From Promethearchaeota archaeon (GTDB lineage: Archaea > Asgardarchaeota > Lokiarchaeia > Sigyniarchaeales > SOKP01): a DNA stretch of 64,000 nucleotides. Positions within the stretch are counted from its first letter, which is position 1, and each line of letters begins with the position of its first letter. The position numbers and the translations under genes are program-made. Positions 18,021-26,740 of the stretch are shown one piece after another. The stretch lies in contig SHMW01000011.1 of NCBI GenBank assembly GCA_008080735.1, positions 1 through 64,000 of the forward strand. The letters are read 5' to 3'. Under the pieces are notes generated by a model. The model did no database searches. It worked only from the letters and a program-made list of their open reading frames with translations, and had not been told where the DNA came from.

Positions 18021-18028
18021 TTTAAATA
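18021..18028 (+). promoter_or_regulatory. TATA box of the EFR1-TetR transcript
   Basis: TTTAAATA, about 40-50 bases before the start codon. Downstream, 18040-18066 holds TTAGTTA repeated in close copies (TTAGTTAT, TTAGTTAC, TTAGTAAG), which could be a regulator site in the leader. Confidence 0.4.
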
Positions 18029-18067
18029 GTATACTGACCATTAGTTATTTAGTTACCGTTAGTAAGT

Positions 18068-18988
18068 ATGAAAAGTATGACTGCTGAATTATATTATTTC
18101 TCTGGTACCGGAAACTCTCTTTATGTTACAGATCAAATCTCCCAGAAAATTCCCTATTCAAATCTAATTCCCATTCCTGCACTTTTAAATGAGAAAAGTG
18201 ATGAGACTAAGAAAATCAAGAGGAATCATAAATCTTTTAAAACATCAGCGGATATTGTGGGTTTTATTTTTCCATGCCACGGAATTACTATTCCGGTTAT
18301 CGTAAGAAAATTTTTAAAAATGCTTGATATTGCCTCATCTGATTTTCTTTTTGCGGTCGTGACTCGCGGAGGGTCAATTTTTCGAGGTTTTTCGGCGATC
18401 AATAAAATAATTGCTAAACAAGATAAACAATTGGATGCGACGTTTGTAATTAATATGGGTATGAATGATCCAAAACTCAAGGAATTTTCAGTTCCCACAG
18501 AAGAGGAATTTAAGGAATTCGAGGAGAATGTCCAAAAAAAGGTAGAACTTATTCATAGAATAGTAAATAATCGAGGAGAATATCACGATAATATAAGTGG
18601 GATAAATTTTACTCGATATAAGTGGATCAATTACATATTAGAACGACTTATCCCCTTTTTTATGAACCATTATGCCACAGGAATGAAAAGCTACTTCTAT
18701 GTCGATTCAAAATGTACTAGTTGTGGTATATGTGAAAAGATGTGTTTGGCAAATAAAATTAAGCTAATTGACGATCAACCTATTTGGCAAGAAGATATGG
18801 AATGCTATTTGTGTTACGGATGCTTGAATTTTTGTCCTAATGAGGCTATTCAGATATATGATAAAATCTATATGAAATCATATACTCCCGAAAGGGGTAG
18901 ATATCCACATCCTTACGCAAAAGTGAATGACATGGTAAATCAGAAGTCTTTAAAGGAACTTGGAACTGATAAATATGTCATAACTTAA
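18068..18988 (+). CDS. EFR1-family flavodoxin-ferredoxin fusion
   Basis: 306 residues. The N-terminal flavodoxin-like domain starts with AELYYFSGTGNSLYV, the FMN phosphate loop. The C-terminal part has two 4Fe-4S motifs, CTSCGICEKMC and CYLCYGCLNFCP. Such proteins move electrons between ferredoxin-type partners; their exact partners are unknown. Starts at 18068 (MKSM) and 18077 (MTAE) are both possible. The TetR gene begins only 15 nt after the stop, so the two are co-transcribed. Confidence 0.8.
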   Translation: MKSMTAELYYFSGTGNSLYVTDQISQKIPYSNLIPIPALLNEKSDETKKIKRNHKSFKTSADIVGFIFPCHGITIPVIVRKFLKMLDIASSDFLFAVVTRGGSIFRGFSAINKIIAKQDKQLDATFVINMGMNDPKLKEFSVPTEEEFKEFEENVQKKVELIHRIVNNRGEYHDNISGINFTRYKWINYILERLIPFFMNHYATGMKSYFYVDSKCTSCGICEKMCLANKIKLIDDQPIWQEDMECYLCYGCLNFCPNEAIQIYDKIYMKSYTPERGRYPHPYAKVNDMVNQKSLKELGTDKYVIT

Positions 18989-19003
18989 GAATGGTGATAG
19001 AAT

Positions 19004-19669
19004 ATACCGGAATTATCAAGAAGAGAGCGGGAAAAACAGAAAAGGCGGAATGAGATTTTTGAAGCCGCAAAAAACCGATTTTTCAATGATACTTATGATA
19101 ATGTCTCAATGGATGCCATCGCAGAAGATATTGAGCTTTCTAAAGCCACGCTTTATCTCTATTTTGAGAATAAAATCTCCTTGTTTTTTGCCATTGTTAT
19201 TGAAGGGATGCAAATTCTCAAGAGCACATTAAAGAATGCCGCTAAAAAGGGTTCAACGGGTTTGGATAGAATCTTAAGCATATTTCATGCATACTTTGAC
19301 TATATTGAAACCAATTCTGATTATTATCGACTCAATTTATCCTCCAGGGCACCCCGTTTTGCGAAACTGCTTCAAAACCAAGAAGAGAGTGAACCTATGG
19401 TCAAAAACGCAGATACCTATATTCAATTAACGAAGGATCTATTTGGCATAATCCTTAAGGCAGTTAATAAAGGGGTTAAGGATAAAACCATTAGAAAAGA
19501 TTTGGATCCTGTCCAAACCGTAATGTTTTTGGGTACAGCAATCGAAGACATGGCATATATCTCCCCCGAATACAAAATGCTTTTAGATATGCGAGGGATT
19601 CCGACCGAGCAATATTTAGATCATACGATCAATATATTATTAGATGGAATAGCGAGCAAAAAAAAGTGA
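19004..19669 (+). CDS. TetR-family transcription regulator, apparent AUA start
   Basis: The first ATG (19109) would remove half of the DNA-binding domain. The frame is open upstream to a TAG at 18998 and reads SRREREKQKRRNEIFEAA, then FFNDTYDNVSMDAIAEDIEL, then SKATLYLYFENK, a complete TetR helix-turn-helix. No ATG, GTG or TTG lies upstream of the conserved SRREREK segment. GGTGAT at 18993-18998 is five bases before ATA at 19004, giving 221 residues with a normal N-terminus (x-PELSRREREK). The C-terminal ligand-binding helices look complete. The first downstream operon encodes lipid-type acyl-CoA enzymes, and an inverted repeat lies between, so it may be a FadR-like acyl-CoA sensor. Confidence 0.75.
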   Translation: MPELSRREREKQKRRNEIFEAAKNRFFNDTYDNVSMDAIAEDIELSKATLYLYFENKISLFFAIVIEGMQILKSTLKNAAKKGSTGLDRILSIFHAYFDYIETNSDYYRLNLSSRAPRFAKLLQNQEESEPMVKNADTYIQLTKDLFGIILKAVNKGVKDKTIRKDLDPVQTVMFLGTAIEDMAYISPEYKMLLDMRGIPTEQYLDHTINILLDGIASKKK

Positions 19670-20124
19670 AATTCTACTATTTAGATATTTCTTTCTTTAT
19701 TTTTAGCTCTCTATAAGATTATATCCTTTTTTCTCCATTTTGATAAACTATGAGAATTATATTAGAAAACTATTAAAAGTAGAAAAAATTGACTAATAAA
19801 TTATTTTTTAAATAAAAAAAATAAGGGGGAAACGCGATTTTTTAAATGGTATAGACCAATGGCGGGAAATTTCAAAGAATTATCTTTCCTAATTTAATGC
19901 TTAGATTGGTTCTTAAAATTAGAACTAATATACCTCTATTTTCAACAAATTAACATTTCTAAAAAAAAAAAAATCTCCCAAATGAGTTGATTGATTCAGT
20001 AGAATATAACCAATTTTCATGAGATATTTATCAGTATTAAAGAATTAAATAATCTCTCGTCTAATAGTAATTCAACAAAAATAATTAAAACCTAATGAGA
20101 GAAAAAAAAATGGTGATTATGTAA
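19670..20124. other. 455-nt intergenic region with an operator-like repeat
   Basis: AT-rich gap between the TetR gene and the thiolase-fold operon. It carries the inverted repeat at 19905-19929, a 13-base A run near 19961, and GGTGAT a few bases before the ATG at 20125. No protein-coding or tRNA-like sequence was seen. Confidence 0.5.
19905..19929. promoter_or_regulatory. Inverted repeat, candidate TetR operator
   Basis: ATTGGTTCT, seven spacer bases, then AGAACTAAT: nine-base arms with one mismatch. It lies about 235 bases downstream of the TetR gene and 195 upstream of the thiolase-fold operon. A second copy with the same arms and spacer is at 45099-45121. Confidence 0.45.
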
Positions 20125-21384
20125 ATGCCACCTAAAGTTGGAATAATAGGTGTAGGAATCACGCCATTTCGGGCGAGATATCTCGACAAAACCTACTTCG
20201 AGCTAGCCTTTGATGCAACAAAATTAGCTTTAGATGATGCAAATAAAAATGATGCTAATATAACGCATCATGATTTAGAAACCACAGTATATGGTATTTA
20301 TAATGAATTATTTGAGAGACAATTTATGCCAGATATCTTCACCAATAGTTATATCGGGATGAATGATAAACCAGGAACAAGGATCGCAAGTGGGGGGGCA
20401 ACTGGAGGCTATACAGTAAGGATGGCTTTCGCAGAAGTCGCATCTGGATTATCAGACTTATGTTTATGTATTGGCCTGGAAAAATGTAATGATTGCTATG
20501 ATGAACAAACGGGTACGACAACTCCCGAGGTACTCAACGCTATTGCTTATTCTGCAGATATGACCTATGAATACCCTATGGGGATGATGGCGGCAAGCTC
20601 GTATGTTTCGATGGTAAATGCGCATCATGACGAATTTGGAAACCCCACTGAGAAACAGATGGCATTAGTAAGTGTGAAAAATCATGGAAATGCTATGAAA
20701 AATCCGAAAGCTCAATCTCCCATGGAAATAACAGTCCAAGATGTATTGAATTCGAGAATAATTTGTTATCCGTTTAAGATGCTCGATTGTTGCCTTTATT
20801 CAGAAGCCTCTGCAGCACTAATTTTAGCAAGTGAGCAGAAGGTAAAAGAACTCGGAATTGATAACCCGATCTGGATCACTGGAGTTGGTGCTGCCAATAC
20901 CGATTGTTTTATTGGAAATCGTGAATCATTGGGAAGGCTATATTCTAACATCAATGCTGCAAAAGTTGCCTATAAGATGGCTGGACTGGATTATAATAAT
21001 ATCCGAAACCAAATCGATTTAGCGGAACTTCATGATGCGTTTTCGGGACAAGAAGTTATTAGTTATGAAGAACTTGGATTTGTTCCATTCGGGGAAGGTG
21101 GTCCTTGGATTGAAAATAGTTATGAAAAACCTGGAGAAGGCCCATGGATTGACGGAGAACTACCTTGCTGTCCTTGCGGGGGATTAATAGGCTGTGGCCA
21201 TGCAGTCGGAGCAACAGGCATAATGTCAACCGGAGAAGCGGCTTTGCAACTACGAGAAGAGGCGGGAAACCATCAAGTTCCCATTGAAAAAGGAAGAGCA
21301 ATCTCACACAGTATTGGCGGGCCAGGAGCCGCATATGCGGCCGTAATTGTAATGGAAAATGAGGAGGGATTAGCAAAAAAATGA
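20125..21384 (+). CDS. Thiolase-fold enzyme of SCP2/Ltp2 type lacking the nucleophilic cysteine
   Basis: 419 residues with the two-domain thiolase fold. Where thiolases carry the acylated cysteine (RVEAAC), this has RIASGG with Gly91. It keeps GHAVGATG with the active-site histidine, and has LHDAFS where SCP2 thiolases have HDCF, so the second cysteine is also absent. Claisen thiolysis is therefore unlikely; a retro-aldolase like Ltp2 or another acyl-CoA C-C reaction is possible. GGTGAT seven bases upstream supports the start. The stop overlaps the DUF35 gene (ATGA), and SCP2 follows: a three-gene operon. Confidence 0.75.
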   Translation: MPPKVGIIGVGITPFRARYLDKTYFELAFDATKLALDDANKNDANITHHDLETTVYGIYNELFERQFMPDIFTNSYIGMNDKPGTRIASGGATGGYTVRMAFAEVASGLSDLCLCIGLEKCNDCYDEQTGTTTPEVLNAIAYSADMTYEYPMGMMAASSYVSMVNAHHDEFGNPTEKQMALVSVKNHGNAMKNPKAQSPMEITVQDVLNSRIICYPFKMLDCCLYSEASAALILASEQKVKELGIDNPIWITGVGAANTDCFIGNRESLGRLYSNINAAKVAYKMAGLDYNNIRNQIDLAELHDAFSGQEVISYEELGFVPFGEGGPWIENSYEKPGEGPWIDGELPCCPCGGLIGCGHAVGATGIMSTGEAALQLREEAGNHQVPIEKGRAISHSIGGPGAAYAAVIVMENEEGLAKK

Positions 21385-21884
21385 CGAATAAGAATTTTGA
21401 AGCTCATGAAATAAGAGATGAAATCAGTATCAATTATAAATATTCTCTTGGGTCTCAAAGCAAATTTTTTATCGATTTAATGAATGATAAGAAACTACAA
21501 GGCACAAAATGTAAGAAATGCGGAAAAATATGGATGCCTCCGCGAATGGGCTGTTCTGATTGTTTTGAAGATACAGAATGGATAGAATTACCTCATAGAG
21601 GTGAAATTATGGTTAGTACAATTGTGTGGTACACCACCTCAGACTTTATCCAGAAAATTCCTTATGGTATTGCGTTCATTAAGCTCGATAAAGCTGATAC
21701 AGGTATGCTCCAAGGAGTATTTTCAGAAAACTTGGTCCCATCGAAACTTAGAAAAGGGCAACTAGTACGGGCAGTCTTTAAAACAAAAGAAAATCGTGAA
21801 GGCAAAATGACGGACTTCTTTTTTGTACCAGAGGAAGAGTACGAGACATGGATTAATCAACCGGAATATGAAGGAGGTGAATAG
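21381..21884 (+). CDS. DUF35 zinc-ribbon/OB-fold acyl-CoA-binding partner
   Basis: 167 residues. A zinc ribbon, CKKCGKIWMPPRMGCSDC, is followed by the OB-fold. DUF35 proteins form complexes with thiolase-fold enzymes (archaeal acetoacetyl-CoA thiolase/HMG-CoA synthase, ChsH2 with Ltp2, BbsA with BbsB), where they bind acyl-CoA. The start overlaps the stop of the thiolase-fold gene by four bases, indicating translational coupling and a physical complex. The four ribbon cysteines are intact. The SCP2 gene begins two bases after its stop. Confidence 0.85.
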   Translation: MTNKNFEAHEIRDEISINYKYSLGSQSKFFIDLMNDKKLQGTKCKKCGKIWMPPRMGCSDCFEDTEWIELPHRGEIMVSTIVWYTTSDFIQKIPYGIAFIKLDKADTGMLQGVFSENLVPSKLRKGQLVRAVFKTKENREGKMTDFFFVPEEEYETWINQPEYEGGE

Positions 21885-21885
21885 A

Positions 21886-22251
21886 ATGGGTGTCGCTAAA
21901 GAAAACTTAGAGGAAATAATCGAAAAAGTCAATCAGAATGAAAAAGCCAGAAATGTTTTTGTTACAAATGTAGCCGGAAAAGATGTAAATTGGGATATGA
22001 CATTCCAATTCAACCTGGATCAAGAAGAGCCCTTTTATTTGGAAGTAAACGAGAGAAGCGGAAAACTCCATGAAGGAAAAATTGAGAATCCAAACATAAT
22101 TCTAACCGGTGATAATGAGGCCATCGTAAGAATTTGTAATGGAGAAGGTGATTTTACCCATGCAATAAGTCGTGAACAGATTACCGTAGAAAAGGGAAAA
22201 GTTATGGATGTTATTCGACTTACTAGGGCCATAACAGCCGCCTTGAGATAA
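21886..22251 (+). CDS. SCP2 sterol-carrier-type lipid-binding protein
   Basis: 121 residues fitting the SCP2 fold: a beta sheet (WDMTFQFNLDQEEPFYLEV), an ILTGDNEAIVRICNG turn, and a final helix. These small domains bind acyl-CoA or other lipids. AGGAGGTGA at 21872-21880 is five bases before the ATG at 21886, which settles the start although the frame is open farther back. It is the third gene of the thiolase-DUF35-SCP2 operon, the order found as fused domains in eukaryotic SCPx. This favours a hydrophobic, bulky acyl-CoA substrate. Confidence 0.75.
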   Translation: MGVAKENLEEIIEKVNQNEKARNVFVTNVAGKDVNWDMTFQFNLDQEEPFYLEVNERSGKLHEGKIENPNIILTGDNEAIVRICNGEGDFTHAISREQITVEKGKVMDVIRLTRAITAALR

Positions 22252-22393
22252 TTAATCTTTTTCAATAAAAATTTTAATCAACACTTTTTATTTATATTCT
22301 AATTTAATTCAATTGTGCTTTGAGCAACTACTTATAATAACATTTATATCCAATTTTTTTTATAAATAGGTAAACAAAACAAGGAGATCGAAA

Positions 22394-23206
22394 ATGAGTC
22401 ATTTAAGTGAAATAGAAGAGACTATGCTCGGACCATTATGGGCAAGAGCAACTTACTCGAAAAGATTTCCCGAATTATTGGACGATAAAAAAGCTATCGA
22501 AATAATCGAAAATGTGGAATACGATTTCAAAAAGATGGAGGATGCATTAGGAGAGTGGAGAGCTGTGGGATTAATGATCAGAGCACGCAGATTTGATGAA
22601 GCGGCAAAAAAATATATCAAAGAAAATCCTTATGCTATCGTTATAAATATTGGAGCTGGACTTGATACAACCTTTTCGAGAATTGATAATGGAAAGATTA
22701 AAATGTATAATATAGATTTACCTGAAGTAATAAAATATCGTACTCAATTGATTCCTCCTCATGATCGAAATCAAAATATTGAATCTTCAGCATTTGAGGA
22801 GGATTGGATTAATCAAATCGATTATAGTGAAGAGAAAGGTATTTTTTTTATTGCGGGAGGATTTATTTATTATTTTGATGAAAAAACAATCTCATCTTTT
22901 ATAGAAAAATTAGCAGATAAATTTCCTGGAGGAGAGATAGTTTTTGATGCGGTCTCTTCATTAGCAATGAAAAAAGTAAATAAGAGAGCAGAGAAAGCAG
23001 ATTCGGATTTAAGATTTAAATTGGCAATTGATGATCCTCAAGAACAGATTCCACTATGGTCTGATAAAATTAGAATTAAAGCATGTTTTGTGATTGGAGA
23101 CCGCGTTTCAACAAGCAAAAATTGGAAATTAAAAACAAAAATTATGAACAAAATAAGCAATTGGCTTAAGACAGCACGAATAATTCGCTTAGAATTTGTA
23201 GGATAA
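22394..23206 (+). CDS. Leucine carboxyl methyltransferase-family (TcmP-like) SAM methyltransferase
   Basis: 270 residues. VINIGAGLDTTFSRI matches the GxGxDT SAM-binding loop of the LCM/TcmP group, and YNIDLPEVIKYR supplies the acidic residue for the ribose. Archaeal members are O-methyltransferases of unknown small molecules. AAGGAGATC precedes the ATG. It sits 142 nt after SCP2 and 197 nt before the FAD oxidoreductase on the same strand, so it may belong to the lipid cluster, but separate promoters are possible. Confidence 0.7.
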   Translation: MSHLSEIEETMLGPLWARATYSKRFPELLDDKKAIEIIENVEYDFKKMEDALGEWRAVGLMIRARRFDEAAKKYIKENPYAIVINIGAGLDTTFSRIDNGKIKMYNIDLPEVIKYRTQLIPPHDRNQNIESSAFEEDWINQIDYSEEKGIFFIAGGFIYYFDEKTISSFIEKLADKFPGGEIVFDAVSSLAMKKVNKRAEKADSDLRFKLAIDDPQEQIPLWSDKIRIKACFVIGDRVSTSKNWKLKTKIMNKISNWLKTARIIRLEFVG

Positions 23207-23403
23207 TTGATTTTATTTATATTTTTTACTTAAACCTCAAATATCTTTCATTAATCACGTATGAATAATATAACTATAATATAAAGCTCATTTTCAGAAT
23301 TGCAAATGACTATTATCAAATCAGAAAATATTAAATAGAATAAAGGAAAATCATATTTTATAATCCAAATTTTAACAATAAAAAATTAAATATCATAGAT
23401 ATT

Positions 23404-24954
23404 ATGTCACAAAGCTTACAAACCACTGAAACCAACGAAGATTTTGATGTGATAATAATCGGTGCTGGATTGGGGGGTTTAGGCGCCGCTTGTCAATTAG
23501 GACTAAGCGATAAGAACGTTCTCTTACTGGAAAAGCATAATGTTCCTGGGGGATTTGCCACTTCATTTGTACGTGGGCGATTTGAATTTGAAGGAGCGCT
23601 CCATATGCTAAGTGATATTGGAACACCTGAGGATCCCGGTGCTTTATATAGGTTTTTTAAACGAATTGGGTTAGTTCCCGATCTTTTAAAGTTTAAACAT
23701 ATACCCGAATATTATAGAAGTATATTCTATGATGGGTACGACACAGTTATTCCATATGGAGTTGAAGAGTATTTCAATAAGTTGTTAGAGTTATTTCCAA
23801 GTGAAGAGGATGGTATTAATAACTTTAGAGAAATATGCGAAGCAATCTATAACGGAATTCAATATATTGGTAGTCGTAGGGGGAAGGTCTCGCAGAAAGA
23901 CATTATCAAAGACCATCCGTGGATCGCAAGAGTCGTGGGACTAACCTTACAAGATATATTTGATAAATGCTTTAATAATAAACGACTTATTTCAGTTATC
24001 TCCCAGCCTTGGGGCTTTTTAGGGCTCCCTCCCTCAAGATGTAGTGCATACTCATTTCTCGGAATGACAATGAGCTATTTAGACAAAGGTGGAGCTTTTC
24101 CAGAAGGTAGATCTCATGCATTAACCAGTGGTATGGTTAAATGTTTCCAGAAAATGGGGGGAACAGTAAAATTTAATGCTTTAGTAAGTAAAATTTTGTT
24201 GAAAAATGATAAAATATACGGAGTAGAATTGCTTGATGGTAAACGATTTCATTCAAAAGCAATAATCTCAAATGTGAATCCGATTTGTACGATAATGCAA
24301 TTATTACCGGATGGAACTATTCCAGAAGGTTATAAAAAAAAAATATATGCACCAGAAATAGGCCCTTCTGGATTTTCTGTATATATGGGTCTTAACGCGT
24401 CACCCCAAGAATTAGGGCTTAAAGAACATGAAACATTTATTAATAAGGATGATGATCTTGACGCAGCCTACGATAGTTTTAGGAAAATCAGAGATCCTAG
24501 ATATATTGTTGCGGCATGTTATAATAATATAGATCCAACAATTTCTCCTCAAGGAACTTCACAATTAGTTCTAACCACCCTACAAATGGGAGATGAATGG
24601 CAAATCATCGCACCCGATCAATATCACAAAATCAAGGATAATTATGCTGATAAAATGATCCAGATGGTGGAAAATACTATTCTTCCGGACATCAGACAAT
24701 ATATCGAAGTAGCTGAAGTCGCCAGCCCTCTTACATATTATCGGTATTCAAAAAATTATAACGGAGCTATATATGGCTATCATCAAGACGTTTATAATAG
24801 TCCGATGATGAGATTAAAGAGCAAAACACCAATTAAAGGGCTCTATTTAGCGGGAGCATGGACAAATTTCGGAGGCGGTTTTTCTACATCTATATTGGGA
24901 GGCAGAGTCGCAGCTGGATTATATTTAAGTGATAATAAGGAGGGAGAAATTTAA
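23404..24954 (+). CDS. Phytoene desaturase/carotenoid isomerase-like FAD oxidoreductase
   Basis: 516 residues. The dinucleotide motif IIGAGLGGLGAACQL opens the chain, then LLLEKHNVPGGFATSF. GLYLAGAWTNFGGGFSTSILGGR near the C-terminus, here in two parts, completes FAD binding. This is the CrtI/CrtISO/retinol-saturase group, which adds or removes double bonds in isoprenoid chains. Other carotenoid genes are absent, so an archaeal isoprenoid lipid or quinone is a better substrate guess. The FNR-type gene starts one base after its stop, hinting that electrons reach this enzyme from NAD(P)H. Confidence 0.75.
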   Translation: MSQSLQTTETNEDFDVIIIGAGLGGLGAACQLGLSDKNVLLLEKHNVPGGFATSFVRGRFEFEGALHMLSDIGTPEDPGALYRFFKRIGLVPDLLKFKHIPEYYRSIFYDGYDTVIPYGVEEYFNKLLELFPSEEDGINNFREICEAIYNGIQYIGSRRGKVSQKDIIKDHPWIARVVGLTLQDIFDKCFNNKRLISVISQPWGFLGLPPSRCSAYSFLGMTMSYLDKGGAFPEGRSHALTSGMVKCFQKMGGTVKFNALVSKILLKNDKIYGVELLDGKRFHSKAIISNVNPICTIMQLLPDGTIPEGYKKKIYAPEIGPSGFSVYMGLNASPQELGLKEHETFINKDDDLDAAYDSFRKIRDPRYIVAACYNNIDPTISPQGTSQLVLTTLQMGDEWQIIAPDQYHKIKDNYADKMIQMVENTILPDIRQYIEVAEVASPLTYYRYSKNYNGAIYGYHQDVYNSPMMRLKSKTPIKGLYLAGAWTNFGGGFSTSILGGRVAAGLYLSDNKEGEI

Positions 24955-24955
24955 T

Positions 24956-26143
24956 ATGATGGAAGATATCAAGAAATTTCGAGAGGTCGAAAAGCAAAAA
25001 AAATGGCGTGAGGAGGTCCAAGAAATACCTCCATATATCGATAAATTCGATCGATTAAACAAGAGAATACATCCGGAATCGCAAGAATTAAGGTTAACCG
25101 ATATCAAGAAATTATCTCCCAACACTAAACTATATCGCTTCGTTTCGAATAATCCAAATAATCCATTAGCGGTTTTTAGAGCAGGTCAATATATCGGATT
25201 GAATGTAAATATTAATGGTGTGAGAACTGTCCGTCCATATTCAATTGTATCTTCCCCGAATCAAGCGGCATATTATGAATTGGGAATAAAGAGAAAAGAA
25301 GGTGGATTTGTAAGTCACTATCTTCTTGATTATGCTAAATTAGGTGATATATTTCAAGCAACAGAACCAATGGGTCAATTTCATTATAATTCGCTTTTTC
25401 ATGGAAAAGATCTGGTTTTTATCGCCGGTGGATGTGGAATTACACCATTTATGTCAATGATACGATATTTTACGGAATTGGATAATGATATAAATATAGA
25501 AGTACTTTATGGATGTTTAAATGAATTGGATATCTTGTTTCGAGAAGAATTGGACGATCTTAGCACAAGGAGAGAAAAATTTGATATCAAATACGTGTTA
25601 TCCGAAGCACACTCAGAATGGGGTGGACTTTGTGGGTTTATTACAAAAGATATCATCGAACATAACATCAAATCATTTAAAGAGAAGTTCTACTATATCT
25701 GTGGAAGTAAGGATATGTATGAATTTATTTTGAAGGAGTTAGAGCGATTATTAATTCCACGTCATCATATTATTTTTGAAGCCTTCGGAGTACCTGATGA
25801 CGTTAGTAAAATAATGGGATGGCCACAGTCTCTAAATTCTTCAAATCTTTTCCAGATAACTATAGAATATATTGATGAGGGTCAAAACAAAGAAACAATA
25901 TTTGAAGCAAATAGTACAGAGCCGCTTCTGAATAGTATTGAGCGTCAGAAAGATCTTCCTATTTCAATTAAAAGCGGATGTCGTTCTGGGATATGCGCAT
26001 TATGTAGGACAAAATTGCTTTCTGGAGAGGTATTTGTTCCACCAGATGTAACTATTAGAGAAGTCGATAATCAATTCGGGTATATCCATCCATGTGTTTC
26101 ATATCCAATCTCAGATTTACACTTAGACCTGAAGATGATATAA
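24956..26143 (+). CDS. Ferredoxin reductase-type flavoprotein with a C-terminal 2Fe-2S domain
   Basis: About 395 residues. RPYSIVSSP is the FAD site and GGCGITPFMSMIR the NAD(P) site of the FNR fold (about residues 40-290). The C-terminal 80 residues are a plant-type 2Fe-2S ferredoxin with CRSGICALC and a last cysteine at HPCVSY. So the chain runs NAD(P)H, FAD, then 2Fe-2S, as in HCP or phenol hydroxylase reductases. GGAGGGAG lies a few bases before ATGATG at 24956, which is preferred over the overlapping upstream ATG. Its partner is probably the CrtI-like protein encoded just upstream. Confidence 0.85.
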   Translation: MMEDIKKFREVEKQKKWREEVQEIPPYIDKFDRLNKRIHPESQELRLTDIKKLSPNTKLYRFVSNNPNNPLAVFRAGQYIGLNVNINGVRTVRPYSIVSSPNQAAYYELGIKRKEGGFVSHYLLDYAKLGDIFQATEPMGQFHYNSLFHGKDLVFIAGGCGITPFMSMIRYFTELDNDINIEVLYGCLNELDILFREELDDLSTRREKFDIKYVLSEAHSEWGGLCGFITKDIIEHNIKSFKEKFYYICGSKDMYEFILKELERLLIPRHHIIFEAFGVPDDVSKIMGWPQSLNSSNLFQITIEYIDEGQNKETIFEANSTEPLLNSIERQKDLPISIKSGCRSGICALCRTKLLSGEVFVPPDVTIREVDNQFGYIHPCVSYPISDLHLDLKMI

Positions 26144-26211
26144 AATAAGGTAAAAAAAGAATTTTTTCATTCTCTCTTCATTTTTAGTATGCTTTTCAGG
26201 TAATAAGAAAT

Positions 26212-26619
26212 TTAAAGGAATTCCGTATCTATATTTTGTAAAGAGTTTACAATTTCTTGGGCTGCTCTCGTTGCTCTCATTAATTTTGCCATGTTTCCCG
26301 TTAACTTTAATTTTCCACTCATTACTCCTTGTATGGTGTCAAGCTCACCTTTGGCCACTTTAACAAAATTATCGTAGGGTCCCGCTAAAATAAATTCACA
26401 CTCCGGATTATCTCCTTCTTTAATAATATGCGTTCCGGTACACTCACCTTTATGAAGTCCTAAAAAAAATTTCACATCATGATCTAAAGGGCCACTTGGC
26501 TCCACATGTACTAACATATCACCCGTCCACCAAGCAGCAGCTTCTTTATACGCGGGATTATTATTGATAGCCTTACCAAATTCCTTAACCCACTCCTCAC
26601 TCAATATTTTGACTGCCAT
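26212..26619 (-). CDS. SCP2 sterol-carrier-type lipid-binding protein
   Basis: 135 residues with the typical start (SEEWVKEFGKAINNNPAY) and the C-terminal SCP2 signature VMSGKLKLTGNMAKLMR. It probably binds acyl-CoA or another lipid. It differs clearly from the SCP2 protein at 21886. GTGATGG upstream serves as ribosome site. It converges with the FNR gene and lies downstream of the aldehyde oxidoreductase gene on the same strand, but the oxidoreductase ends 122 nt before... in reverse orientation terms the SCP2 gene is downstream-most, so joint transcription is not certain. Confidence 0.75.
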   Translation of the reverse strand: MAVKILSEEWVKEFGKAINNNPAYKEAAAWWTGDMLVHVEPSGPLDHDVKFFLGLHKGECTGTHIIKEGDNPECEFILAGPYDNFVKVAKGELDTIQGVMSGKLKLTGNMAKLMRATRAAQEIVNSLQNIDTEFL

Positions 26620-26740
26620 TTTATTCCATCACATAAGTAAAATATTATTCTAAAGGAATTTTTGTCGTGATTCTATTTAAAAGTATGTTAATCCATTAAA
26701 AAAGAAAATAAAAAACCAAAAAAGAAAGTAAAAAGGTAAG

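Noticed and set aside
21448..21460. CTTGGGTCTCAA, a half-site-like match to the candidate operator
   Set aside because: It lies inside the DUF35 coding sequence without the second arm; probably chance.
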